From Sindora glabra (taxonomy: Eukaryota; Streptophyta; Magnoliopsida; Fabales; Fabaceae): a stretch of DNA of 64,000 bases. Numbering within the stretch: position 1 is the first letter of the stretch; the number at the start of each line of letters is the position of its first letter. The stretch lies in contig CM035229.1 of assembly GCA_020226215.1 (NCBI GenBank), positions 82,663,343 through 82,727,342 on the forward strand. Reading direction: 5' to 3'. Both the position numbers and the translations under genes were made by a program. Shown piece after piece: positions 38,461 to 50,452 of the stretch. The notes beneath the pieces were generated by a model that did no database searches, had not been told where the DNA came from, and saw only the letters and a program-made list of their open reading frames with translations.

Positions 38461-38660
38461 TTTGCCTTCCTACTATTCTCGTCCCTCTTTCTTAATTAGT
38501 TTCTCTTTCCGCTTCATATATTATTATAACTTCTTCGTGTTCTTGGCATCAAAAATAAAGAAAGAAAGAGAGGATCAGAGAAATTCTATTGAGTTATTAG
38601 GGTTTCTCTTCCTTCTTTATTGCTGTTTTTGTTGCATTCTTAATTTTAAGGGCAGATAAT

Positions 38661-39750
38661 ATGTGCAGTAGAGGCCATTGGAGGCCAGCCGAGGATGAAA
38701 AACTCCGGGAGTTGGTGGAACGTTATGGACCTCATAACTGGAACGCCATAGCTGAAAAGCTTCGAGGAAGATCAGGTCAATATCATCAGATCATCCAACT
38801 AATTAATCTTCCTGTAACAATTAACTTCTGCTATGAAGCTCACTACAACTTAATAATATGTTATCTATAGTTAGTTTAGCAACAAATCAATAGGATATAT
38901 ACTAGTTAAAGATATATATATTTTTATACCAATAAAATCCAGCAATTGATTATGTATTGCATCTGTTGGCCAGTGAGATTGGTAGTTTTCACTATTTTCT
39001 TTATGGAATTTGATCCAGTTTTCACTATACAATTAACATATAGTGTCGTACGTTAATTAATTCAGGAAAGAGCTGCCGGTTGAGATGGTTCAATCAACTG
39101 GATCCTAGAATAAATAGAAGTCCATTCACGGAGGAAGAAGAAGAGAGGCTTCTAACCTCTCACCGGATTCATGGTAACAGATGGGCCGTAATTGCAAGGC
39201 TTTTTCCTGGACGGACAGATAACGCCGTCAAGAATCACTGGCATGTTATGATGGCGAGGATTCGCCGAGAAAGATCTAGACTCTCTGCAAAACAGCCTAC
39301 TGCTCATCTCCACAGAAACTTTTCTCCGAACCCTGATGATCGGAGTCATCAGGCAAGAAATCTCCCCCCGTTTATTGAAAAATATGGCTTTCCTTGTGTG
39401 GCATTTACACATTTCCAATATCCCAAGTTTCACTTTCAAGATCCAAGCTCCAGTCCCATAATGCTTGAAGGTACGTAACTAGGTTTGGCAACATATTAGG
39501 TAACTATGGTCAAGCCATGCTAATTCTTATTCCGCCAATTAAAATATTTATGTTGTTTTATATTGCAGAAAGAAGCCAATCGGTTGAATTCTATGATTTT
39601 CTTCAAGTAAATACCGATTCGAATAGAAGTGAAGTGACGGACAATGCCAATAGATTGTTAGATGATGAAGAAGTCAATCAGAATGCAGTAGGACAGAAGA
39701 GAAAGGATGGGCTTCAATTCATTGATTTTTTTTCTGTTGGAAGTTCCTAA
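38661..39750 (+). CDS. R2R3-MYB transcription factor, MYB52/MYB54 group
   Basis: A nuclear DNA-binding protein. Three exons, 38661-38775, 39066-39470 and 39569-39750, all GT-AG with phases closing to 233 aa. The first intron falls inside R2 after GRSG, the usual position in this family. R2 (about residues 6-53) begins GHWRPAEDEKLRELVERYGP and R3 (about 57-105) includes INRSPFTEEEEERLL and NRWAVIARLFPGRTDNAVKN. The N-terminus MCSRGHWRPAEDEKL and the HRIHGNRW motif identify subgroup 21 (Arabidopsis MYB52, MYB54, MYB56, MYB105, MYB117). The C-terminal QFIDFFSVG resembles the short FxDFLGVG-like tail of MYB52/54. Those relatives act in secondary-wall and organ-boundary control. Its place between the PPR and DYRK genes favours the MYB54 (At1g73410) orthologue. 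Confidence 0.93.
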
Positions 39751-41112
39751 TATCAGTGCATAAGAATCAATTACCAATTTGCATGAGTTAAGCCTGACTA
39801 GACAAAAATCTCACCCCATAGCTAGATCTCCTTTGCATTTAACCACTGCATTAGTTGACTGAAAGAAATGTATTTAAAGATAGGATAATTTTACAGGTAG
39901 TTAAAGTTCTTGGAAAGTTTTGTGTTATCATCCTGAGATCATCATTTTTGCTTTGAAATTTATATATTTTTTTTATGCTGTGATATTTCAAAAAATAAAA
40001 TAAAATAAAATAATCCATTGATGATGAAAACCTCAAATTCTTAGAATTGAGTTCCTGTAAAATTATCCGGTAGGGTATACATGTAAGCTTATAGCAGAAG
40101 CCTTATAATCCAAACCCAAAGTACTGTATTCTTACACCGAAGGAATTCAGAAACACTTTGGATATTTGCATCTTCATGATTCTATGGTTCGTTCTGATCT
40201 GCAAGAGTGATGTATGGAAAAATATATCAATGATTTTCTCTCCCCTTCACTATACTTTCTCAAGTGTGTATGGTGTGGACACTTGGTTTAAAAAAAATTT
40301 ACAAAAAAAAAAAAATTACTTCTAATTTTGATATGTTGTCAAAAAGTAATTTTTACAATCTGTGAAGATCAAAACTGTTACAGCATATATTTTACACCCT
40401 CAACTCTTTGACCACGCATCTCTTTACATAGATATATGCACTAAATATTTTTCTCAACAAATATCTTAGCTGCAAAGAGTGAGACTGTTTCCTAAGTGCA
40501 AGAGAAGTGAGTACTTGATTGATTGGTTTTCATGTTGTTCGAAAGAAGGTTCGTTGATCGGTTTGTTACCTTCAGTTGATCATGTAGAGAAGACGTATAT
40601 ATCCATCAAGCTATCTATTTCGGAAATATGTGCATTGAAATTTCGGTGCAAAAATATTAAGGATCGATGTCTTAAGGTTGGTCTTCAGAGAGTTCAAGGA
40701 AACTTTGGTTTTTGGAAGAATTCATTTTTATATTTACGAATGTTATTTTTGGAATAATTTTACGGTAGTCAAATTTGTCTAGACGACCCCATATATCTCG
40801 AGTTACCAAAAACTGGATAAAAATAGAAAATTATCCTTGCAATCATATAATATGATGTTTTACATAATTTCTCATCGATCGTCCTCTTCCTTTTTCTTTT
40901 TTCATTTATATTACTGTGGCTTTATTAGATTCGCTCCTTCAACATTGGAAGTATGTAAACACAAGCATTTGATGCTGATTTCTTTTCAATTAGTTTTGTT
41001 ATTTCAACGAAGAACCACAGAGCCTTGTTAATTTATTAGCGAGAAAACTACACTGTATGATCACCTGCTGTGCGACTTTAGTTAAACTTACCCACCTATA
41101 ATTTAAAATGTC

Positions 41113-41152
<40 letters not shown>

Positions 41153-43200
41153 GGTAAGTGTTAACAATTTATCCACATATATATCAAATTTTAAAATTCA
41201 TTCAAATAGTGGAGTAAATTGACTGAGAATTTTGGGCAAGTGAAAAATTTTCTGCCAATGCTTATGGGCTGCTAAGACATCTTAGTGTTTCAAAAAAATA
41301 TTCTTTTTTTAAACATATAAGTATCAGACAATTAATTTAATTAAGATAACATAATAATATACAAACAGATTTAATATGGAAAAGCTCTAAATTCTAGGGA
41401 AAAAAATTATAGATGAGAAGAAATGTACTATATTATAAAAAAATTACAAGTTAATGCATGTAAAATTCTTAATATAATCCCACAATTTCTTAACCATCAT
41501 CCCTTAACTAAAATTTTTGTTCATTTTAAATTATAGTTTCTCATTTGTTAAATTATTCCATTTATTGCAAAAAAATAATGTTAATACTATCAACTTATAA
41601 AATTATAAAATTTTTGCTTAAAATATAATAAAAAAAGATTTTATTTTATGATGTTAGATGTTATTTAATAACTAATGTTTAAAATTCTATAATTGAATGA
41701 TGTTGTTTTTATTATACACATTAGTTTTTCCTCATTAATTAATGTGTAAACTTAAAATATTGCGAAATTAAGGGCATGAGATGAAAATAAAATGAGTGAA
41801 GTTATAACACTATTTATAAATTTTATTACAAAGTTCTTTGAATCCTAAAATGATTCTCTCTAACAAAATATGCCTCCTTCCAACCTTAAAATAATTTTTT
41901 TTAGTTTTGTATTTTTACTCATTAATTAGTTTGTAGGATTGAAATTCCATTAACTTGTAACTTAATATATGAGGTTTAACATTTACTAGAAAAGTGCAAA
42001 ATATAAATATAAAAAACTATTTTACAGTTTGTGTTTGTTTTTTATAATTTGGTTTATAATTTCATAATTGATCATATTTGGTTACCTTTTACTTTATTAT
42101 AACCTTTAAAGATTTATATAGATAAAAAACTTAACTTTATTCATTTTCTTTTGCATTTGGAATAATGTAATACATGAAATTTTAATAAATTTTATTCATT
42201 GCATTTTTGCTCATTGTATTTGTAGGTATTGGATATATTTTTTAAAAAGTGCTACTCTCATATTAAATAATGGATAATTGAAGTCATTTTTCACTATTTT
42301 CAAACTTTTTTTTACTTTAAACTATTGAAATTAAGATGGATATATTAGTTTAGTTAGGGTGTGGGAAATATAAAAAATAATGAGGACAAGAGGATGACAA
42401 TGGGTTAAGGTTCATTAGGATTTGGCATGGGGTAGGAGGAATGACATATGACATTAGTTATTTTTATCAATTAAAGTGGTATACAAAATACAATGTTGGT
42501 AATGTCAATTATTTATAAAATTTGATGTTATTTTATAATAAAAATTCTTCATATAGTATTCTTATAAAGAAATGACAACGATTTTATATTTATAAAAACT
42601 GATGTTATTTTTATTTTTTTATGTTGATTAAAAAATTGACGTAGAATTATCTAATATAAAACAACATCTCTATATATCTTAGGTAAAAATCAATGTCAAA
42701 ATCCTAAAATAATTGACATTAGAAAGTATTTCTGTAATAGTGCCTTATCCTTTATTGTAACTTCTACACTTATCAAGTGATATAACAAATTATTAAAATA
42801 ATTTAGGTAATTTCTCATATCAGTATCATCATCCATCCTTCATTGGTATAATTTTTTCTTTAAATATAATTAATTTGTGACAGATTTTGACATATAGAGT
42901 TTTTCTAGTTTCTTTCATAGATTAATAACACGAGTTTCATTGAAAATATTGTATTTTGTCTCAAGAGTCAAGCATGGTTAGATGGTAATGATGGCCTTCA
43001 TCTTTATCTTTTTATAAGCTTCATTTGTCATATTTGCAAGCTTCTTTTCCTCCTTATTTAGCACTTTAATCAGCCTTTGTTGCATTAGAATGTCTTTCAT
43101 TGTATTTGCCATGAGCTAAAATTGTTCTTCCTATCAAATATCTCTACGTTAAACTTGTTGTGTACTCCATCTTGAAGTTTCACCATAACTCTATGTAGAA
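39751..43200. other. Intergenic region downstream of MYB
   Basis: Mostly AT-rich with no supported gene. A plus-strand frame at 40,479-40,757 (92 codons) shows no recognisable family features. A (GA)n microsatellite is at 41,115-41,149. Confidence 0.55.
41115..41149. repeat. (GA)n microsatellite
   Basis: About 17 AG units. Confidence 0.96.
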
Positions 43201-43209
43201 TTGAACTAC

Positions 43210-45950
43210 ACTCTTGATACACTTATGGGCAAAATATTGATGAATAAAAATAGTAATAAAATAAACACATGATTCTACATAGAAAACTCCTTAAACTCAA
43301 GGAAAAAATTATGGAAGAATTAATAAAACTATTACTATTAAACTGCAAAAATCACTAATTTTAACTTTTTCACAAATCCAAATCCTATCCTCATATTAAA
43401 TTTCCCTTATACCTCAAACCTTTCCTTTTGCCAACACTAATTTTTATAATCCATGGTAAGGAATCCTAATCCAACTTTAACACAAAAACCTAACTTGAGT
43501 AGGAAGAAAATTCATAATAAAAAATTATAAATTAATAATATTTTTAATTTAAGGCAAACTCAACAAGTATTAACGATGCAAATATTATATAGTATGCTTT
43601 TACACTTCAAATTATAAGTAGATAAGTTCAAACCAAGACTATACTAAGGACTGTAAATGAGATAAACGGAGTTAAACTTTTGCTTATCCAAATTTGAGTT
43701 TGAGCAAATTAAACAAATTTGAGATTCAATTCAAGCTCATTGAGCTTTTGAAATTTAAGCTTGACTATTGAACAAGTTTAATCAAGCTTAAATGAGTTTT
43801 GACATATTATAAGATTTTTTTAGCAAATAATAACAAATTAGATGAAATATAGTTTTTTTATACAAATAAATGAAATACTAAACATAAATCTTATTCTATT
43901 TCAATAGATATAGATATAAAATAGTCAAATCATAATATTTGAATATTTCCTAATAAATACATAAGTAATAACAAAGTAGAAAATTCATCATTTGAAATCC
44001 CAACATTTTCATGTAACTCAAATATAAAAAATTGGAATTTAATGTATTTAATGCACAATTTTTTTACCTTTTTTTTCATAAAATGAAACTAGTAAGAATT
44101 TTTGCTAATATCAAAATATCTAATAATCAAATGAACTAATAATTTAATATAATAAAAAATAATATTAAAAATAAACATATATATAAAAGTTCGTTTAGAC
44201 TCATTTAAATTTACGAACATCATGAACTTTTTATTATAAGATTTGAGCTTGATTTGTCAATTATACAAATTTGACTTATTTGAGTTTGAATTCATTTAAT
44301 TCGAATATGAATCAAACTTTCAACAAGTTGAACCTGAGTTATTCATAAGTAATTTGATTCATTTACAACCCTATCCATACCATACATTGTGTTAATAAAT
44401 ATATTTTTCCCTTTAAATCATCCTCGAGCTGCGATAAACCATAAACTATATATTGAAAACCTCATTTTCATAGAAGAATATATTCTCAAACTTTTAATCT
44501 ACAAATTATTCAAACGTAACCCCCTTATTTGCATCATTCTCTTGCCCATAAAGTTAGATTTGCAGTTGACTAATCTACATTGATTGAACATATCAAATTA
44601 ACATGTTTAACATAATTTTCGATGCTAATCATTCAAAGTAATTAAGAATGTACTATTTATCTAGGATTTCCACTTCTATAAAAAATAAGAGATTGTTTGG
44701 ATCATAGTAATAATATAGGACATTTTATTTCTCAAGAAATAAAAATTTCTCAAGAAATTATTAGTTACTATCTAACAAATTGGAAGAATAGAACTTTTTG
44801 AAAACTTTATTTCTCATAAAACATGAGAAATTGCTTATCCGTCTCCTTAGGTAAATTCTACTTTCTATGTTATTTTTAGATAGAAAAATAAAATTATTTT
44901 TATTAAATTTAATTAATGATAATTAAAATTTATTAATTTTTATTATAATAATATTAAAAATATAATAATTATTTTATTAATACTTTCTAGAAAATTTAAA
45001 AATAAGTTAAATAAAATATAGAAAGTTTAATTTCTCAATATCATCTAATAACTTTAAACAATTCTTAAAAAATTCACATATAAAGTTACTTCTTATGCAA
45101 ATAAAAAAACTCCTAGGAAAAAGAACATGCATGCATTTAATGATCTCTTACTTTTCAAAAGGAGCCAATTGATCATGATTCTACAATAATCAATACTTCA
45201 TTATTTTACATTCTTAATCCACTTGTATTTATTCCATCACATTTCTTTTTCTATTTTCAACTATTTAAAACTTTATGCACAAATAGTAGTTTTGAAAAAT
45301 TTGTTAAAAATAAACAAATTAAACTACTTTCTTATTTATGAAATCAATTAACTATAATAAATAATAAAGAACAAAAAAAGTAAGAAAGAATGACAAGAAA
45401 AAATGATTATGAGATAACTTCCTTTTCCTATTTCTGAATTATTGAAACTTAAAAACCCTCTAATTTTTTTTTTCAAATTAAATGATCACAATATGATAAA
45501 TACTAAAAAAATGTCAAAGGCTTACAAAGAATTAATCATAAAATTCTACTCTGTTACTCTCTTTACTCAAAAGAAATTGTAACATAATCTCCCCTTCTCC
45601 TTCTCCTTCTTCTTTTTCTTTTTCTTTTTTATTTTTTTCATTCAAGCACAACATAGAAATGGAAAAGAGAATAAAATAGCTTCCCCCCTCTTTTCTGTGT
45701 CTATATACCAAAGAATATAATAGCCATAAGTACTTTAACCAACAAGTATGAAATCAGTAAACTGTTTTCATTCGAAATTTTGTGTTGCAACTTGTAGTGA
45801 TTGAACACACAAGGGATGTATGATACGCGCACGCGCACACTCTATCAAATACAACACCTGTACCCAACATACGTGCTTAAATTCACTAACAAGTCATAGA
45901 CACAAATCATTTAATCAAGCCAGACAGGAGAGTGTAAATTGAACTACGGT
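43210..45950. repeat. Segmental duplication, unit 1
   Basis: It matches 45,955-48,260 in the same order and orientation. Matching blocks: 43,230-43,640 with 45,970-46,390; 44,375-44,585 with 46,396-46,605 (sharing CCCCCTTATTTGCATCATTC and TTGCCCATAAAGTTAGAT); 45,400-45,520 with 46,720-46,840; and 45,530-45,945 with 47,850-48,255 (sharing ACTTTAACCAACAAGTATGA and GCCAGACAGGAGAGTGTAA). Extra sequence in this unit comes from a DNA transposon insertion at about 43,643-44,370 and about 0.55 kb at 44,585-45,135. Confidence 0.85.
43643..44370. mobile_element. Non-autonomous DNA transposon (hAT-like), defined by an empty site
   Basis: The left end reads AGGACTGTAAATGAG and the complement of the right end reads AGGGTTGTAAATGAA. 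The duplicated locus at about 46,390 lacks the insert, running directly from AACCAGAGCTATACC into the CAACGTGTTAATAAAT segment. The flanks CTATAC and CCATAC suggest an imperfect duplication of about 8 bp. The interior contains hAT-MITE-style phrases (GAGTTTGAGCAAATTAAAC, inverted near the right end) and no ORF. Confidence 0.75.
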
Positions 45951-45954
45951 CTTA

Positions 45955-48260
45955 ATACAACTTGCTGATAAAAATATTGATAAATAAAAATAACGATACA
46001 ATAGATACACGATTTTCCATTGAAAATCCCTTAAACAAGGGGAAGAATTATGAAAGAATCAACAAAATTGTGACTATCAAATTGCAAAAGTTACAAATTC
46101 CAACCTTTTCACAAACTTAAATTCTAATTACATCTAATTCTCTCAAAGAATCCTCACATCAAATTTCTCTCATATTTCAAACTTTTTGCCAACACAAATA
46201 TTTATAATCCATGGTAAGAAATCTCAATCCAAGTTTAGCACAAAAACTTAACTTAAATAAGAAGAAAATTTATAATAAAAATAATTATAAAATAATAATT
46301 TTAATTTGTGTCAAACTCAATAAGTATTGATAATGCATAATAGTCTCTCTTTACACTTTAAATTATAAGTAGATAAGTTGAAACCAGAGCTATACCACAC
46401 AACGTGTTAATAAATGTATTTTTCCCTTGATTTAAGCCTAAGCATCCTCGAGCAGTGATAGTCCTCAAATAATATATTGACCGCCTCACTTTCATTGGAG
46501 AATATATCCTCAAAATTTTAATCTACAAATTATTCAAACGCAACCCCCTTATTTGCATCATTCTCTTGCCCATAAAGTTAGATTGCAGTTGACTAATTAT
46601 CTCTTACTTTTAATAATCTTTTAATTTTCAAAAGGGGGCAATTGATTATGATTCTACAACATTAATGATATATTTTGAGATCAGGAGTGAAATAAATGAA
46701 AATAATAAGAAAGAATGAAAAGAAAACATAAATTATTTCTAGATAACTTTTTCCTATATTTGAATTATTGAAAACTCTCTAATTTTTTCTCCAAATTAAA
46801 TTATCACAATATAATAAATAATAAAAGATGTTGAAGGATGACAAAGATGGTATTTGGTGAACAACTTTTTAATCAATTTTTAATTAATTTGTGTGCCTTT
46901 AACTATTTGACCAAATTAGTTAATTTATTTGAGTATTTAATAAATAGTTATTTTAGTCAATTTATTTATCTCCAAATTATCATTTTAAAAGAGCTAAGAA
47001 TATTAATTTTTTAAAATAGTTGATTTGCATTTAGTATTAAAAAATTCCTATCCTTCATAAATAAGAAAATATTAAATTATATTTATCTATTACTTAAAAA
47101 AATTAATAAATACAATAAATTATAATTATTTATTTTTTAAATAAAAACTAAATAAGTATAATAAATCATATTAAAATATTTACATAATAATAAAAAAAAT
47201 TACATGAATATAATCATATCTTTTCTATCAAATTATACAAAAAAAGAAAAGAATATATGTTTCTTTTCATAAAAAATAATGGAAAATATATTGAGAAAAT
47301 TAATCCTTTTTTGAATGACATCTTTTAAATTAAAAATAATACATATTAAAAAAGAATAATAAGATGATATTAATTATAAAAGATATATTTTTATACTTAA
47401 ATGCATAATTTATCAATATTTTTAATGATAAATATATAAATTTTAAATTTAACATTAAAAATACTTACAAAATAAATTTTAATAGTTACTATATCGATCA
47501 AAATATTGCTAGAATTTCTAAACAATAAAATTATAATTGTCCATTTTTTTAAAGAAAAATAAAATAAGTATAATAAATTATAATGAAATAATTTTTTTAA
47601 AAAATTAATATAATAAATAACATATTATAATTTAAAATATTATTTAAGCAAAAAAAACTCAAATAAATCATAAAATATATATATTTCTTTATATGTCATT
47701 TTATATACAACTAACTAATAATAAATAGTTAATTTTATTAAATATATTTATATAAATTGCTAATATTATTAATTGATCAAATTAATTAATATAATCAACT
47801 ATTAATTAATTATTAATATGATTAGTTAATTGGCAAATAGGATTAAAGAATTAATCATAAAATTCTACTTTTACTCTCTTTACTCAAAATAATTAATTAT
47901 GACATGGTCTTTTCCTTTCTTTTTTTTTCCCATTCAAACATAACATACAGAAATTCATGGAAGAGAAAATAAAATAGCTTCTATTGCTTCTTCCTTGGTA
48001 ACCTCCCTTTCTCTGTGTTTCTATATCAAAGAATGTAGTAGTAATTAAGTACTTTAACCAACAAGTATGAAATCAGTAAGCTGTTTTCATTAGAAATTTT
48101 TTGTGTTGCAACTTGTAGTGATTGAACACACAAGAGATGTATGATATATATAGTATCAAATACAACGCCTGTGCCCAACATACATGCTTGTATTCATTGA
48201 CAAGTCACAGACACGAATCATTTATTCAAAAGGAAGCCAGACAGGAGAGTGTAAGAATGA
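45955..48260. repeat. Segmental duplication, unit 2
   Basis: Copy of 43,210-45,950. Its right part abuts the 3' end of the malectin/LRR gene at 48,310, so the duplicated DNA is the 3' flank of that gene. An inverted-repeat element about 1 kb long interrupts it at 46,842-47,855. Confidence 0.85.
46842..47855. mobile_element. Non-coding inverted-repeat element, copy C, with empty site
   Basis: Related to 2,500-3,570 and 5,001-6,045. The left end TGGTATTTGGTGAACAAC and the complement of the right end (TCCTATTTGCCAATTAAC) form degenerate TIRs. The duplicated unit 1 shows the uninterrupted site, TTACAAAGAATTAATCATAA, near 45,520. Here CAAAGA precedes and TAAAGA follows the insert, suggesting a target duplication of 5-8 bp with one mismatch. 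Confidence 0.7.
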
Positions 48261-50032
48261 TCGGCTTTCTTCATTTCATGATAAACATTGCAAAAGGGAT
48301 TTCTGCCATTCATAAGAGTTTCATGAATAACAAAGGTAATGAAATTTGAATGGCAATTATGATTAATATGTTCAGCTCGCAAAGCTTAGTGCTTCCACCA
48401 AAGTCAAGTCCATTTCCTGAAACAAGTTCTGGCGGAGGCGGCGGCCCAATCGGTTCAACGCCTGAAAAAAACTGCTGTGGTGGCGGCGGTGGATTGTTTG
48501 ATCCATTATCTGAATTGTATGGTGGCGGTGGATTGTTTGGTCCATTATCTGAAATGGATTGAGACGGTGACGGAGGTGGTTGTGAATCGATTAGTGGCTG
48601 GCACTTCATTCCCGTGAGACAATTATTTGTTGTGCTGCATTTGTAACCACATGGAAATTTAGACAATACTCGTTACAAAATAATAACCCATTAATTCAAC
48701 AGAAAAATGATAAATAAAAAAATTAATAAAGAAAAATATTTTAGCGCCCTCTAAATAGTTCCAAAGTAAAGTGAATTGTAACTTACTCGATAACAATTTT
48801 CTTATTCTTTAGAGATGTGGGTACAGAACCATTGAACCTATTGTAAGACAAATTCCTGAACAGAATAATAAAGTAATATTTTCAGTTTAGATATCTATAA
48901 GAAAATGCAAAAACATGCCTTTGTAGTGTTGTGATGGAAACTTACAATGTCTTGAGATTAGGCAAGAGGCCAAGGAAATCAGGAATGGGACCTTCTATGC
49001 TATTATTGTGTAGATCACTGCAGTTAATGAACAAAACCAAAAAGCTACCTTAATTAGCTCCACTTCAAATAATTAATTATCGAAGAAATAAATGTGCTTC
49101 ACTATATTTTTGCATCTTACATTGTCTGAAGAGCATCCATGGAACTGAAGTCTGGAAGTACGCCCTGCAATTCATAGCCACTGAGGTACCTATTTATATA
49201 TACCCCACAAAGTTAAAAGCAAAACATAATTGTTGACTTGCAATTCGATCAAAATTCCAAATGTAATTATTTATAAGGGAAATGTAACTTACAATGCTAT
49301 TACACGAGGTTGGGGATCAGTGGTACATTGGACCCAATCCCAGGAATATGGATAAGGAAGACAAGGGTCACCACTCCATTCCACCAGCACTTCAAATGTC
49401 AACTGCAACTGGACCAAACCTTCCACTGGGTTCACAAAATAAACACACAAATGTCAACCCGCACACACTAGGAAATTCACAGCAAAATAGTAGTTAAATC
49501 TAAATGTAAAAGGAGTAAGAGATGTGTGCATTCTCAACAATTCTGTATTTACAAAAAAACTTAGTGCCATATTTTTTTAATATGAATCTATGGTATTAAA
49601 TTACGACCCACAACTATATTACATGTAACATTGTTGTTATAGATTACTTTGCAATCATAATTTTTAACAATTTTACGAATTGTATGTAACCATGATAAAT
49701 GGCAATATGAATCATACATGATTTTTTAATTTACTATATCCATAGTTTTAAATTGCATTGCATATAAACATAAAAATTAATAGACATTTCTAAGTAAAAT
49801 TACAAATTTAAATGTAACAATATTGCATGCAATATTAAAGCTGTCGACCGAATTTAAAACTGACCATTTGAATATACAGCAAGAGACAAACCATCTCTAG
49901 CATTGGTTCCAGCAGTGAAGGGGCCGCTTAATGTATAAACTTCGAGAGCATTCAGTATAGGGGGAAGGGTGGAGGTGGTGGTAGCCTGCAGAACGAAGGA
50001 AGTGTTGGATGAAGCTGTCATGTTGGTGATGT

Positions 50033-50355
50033 TGTTAGACTTTTGAGATTTTCCTTTGATATTCAAATTAGTTTATATGTTTTGTTAAGCTAATTAATTT
50101 GGTTGCTGAATGTATTTTTAATATGGCTGAATATTATGTTTTTGTTATAGTACATTTTAGGTGAAAAAGTTGTTCAAATAGCCATGCCTAAGTATGGTTT
50201 CAAGCATGGGCTATTGTCTGTCATTGTACTAGTTTTCTGCATATATATAAGGCAGAAATATGAATGAAATGTAAGCTTTTGCTGCAGTACTTCCTCTCCT
50301 ACGTTTTTGTTCTGGTTTTCTTTGTGTTTTCTTTGTTTTTTCTGGTTTAACAACA
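50033..50355 (+). repeat. 5' LTR of the young element
   Basis: TGTTAGACTTTTGAG...GGTTTAACAACA. It contains a TATATATAAGGC TATA-like box near 50,240 that could start transcription. Confidence 0.95.
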
Positions 50356-50452
50356 TGGAATCAGAGCTTAAATGATCTTAAGGGATCTGAGTATAACCAA
50401 GAGTGAAAACCAGAAAGCCTACCACACAAAAACACCATAAACCAAAACATAT

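Noticed and set aside
38462..38659. 65-codon frame ending one base before the MYB start codon.
   Set aside because: It opens with TTG and has no ATG in the leader; composition is that of a pyrimidine-rich 5' UTR.
40479..40757. 92-codon plus-strand frame downstream of MYB.
   Set aside because: No motif, no splice context and no recognisable relatives.
48350..48562. Glycine-rich plus-strand frame.
   Set aside because: Antisense shadow of the proline-rich last exon of the malectin/LRR gene.
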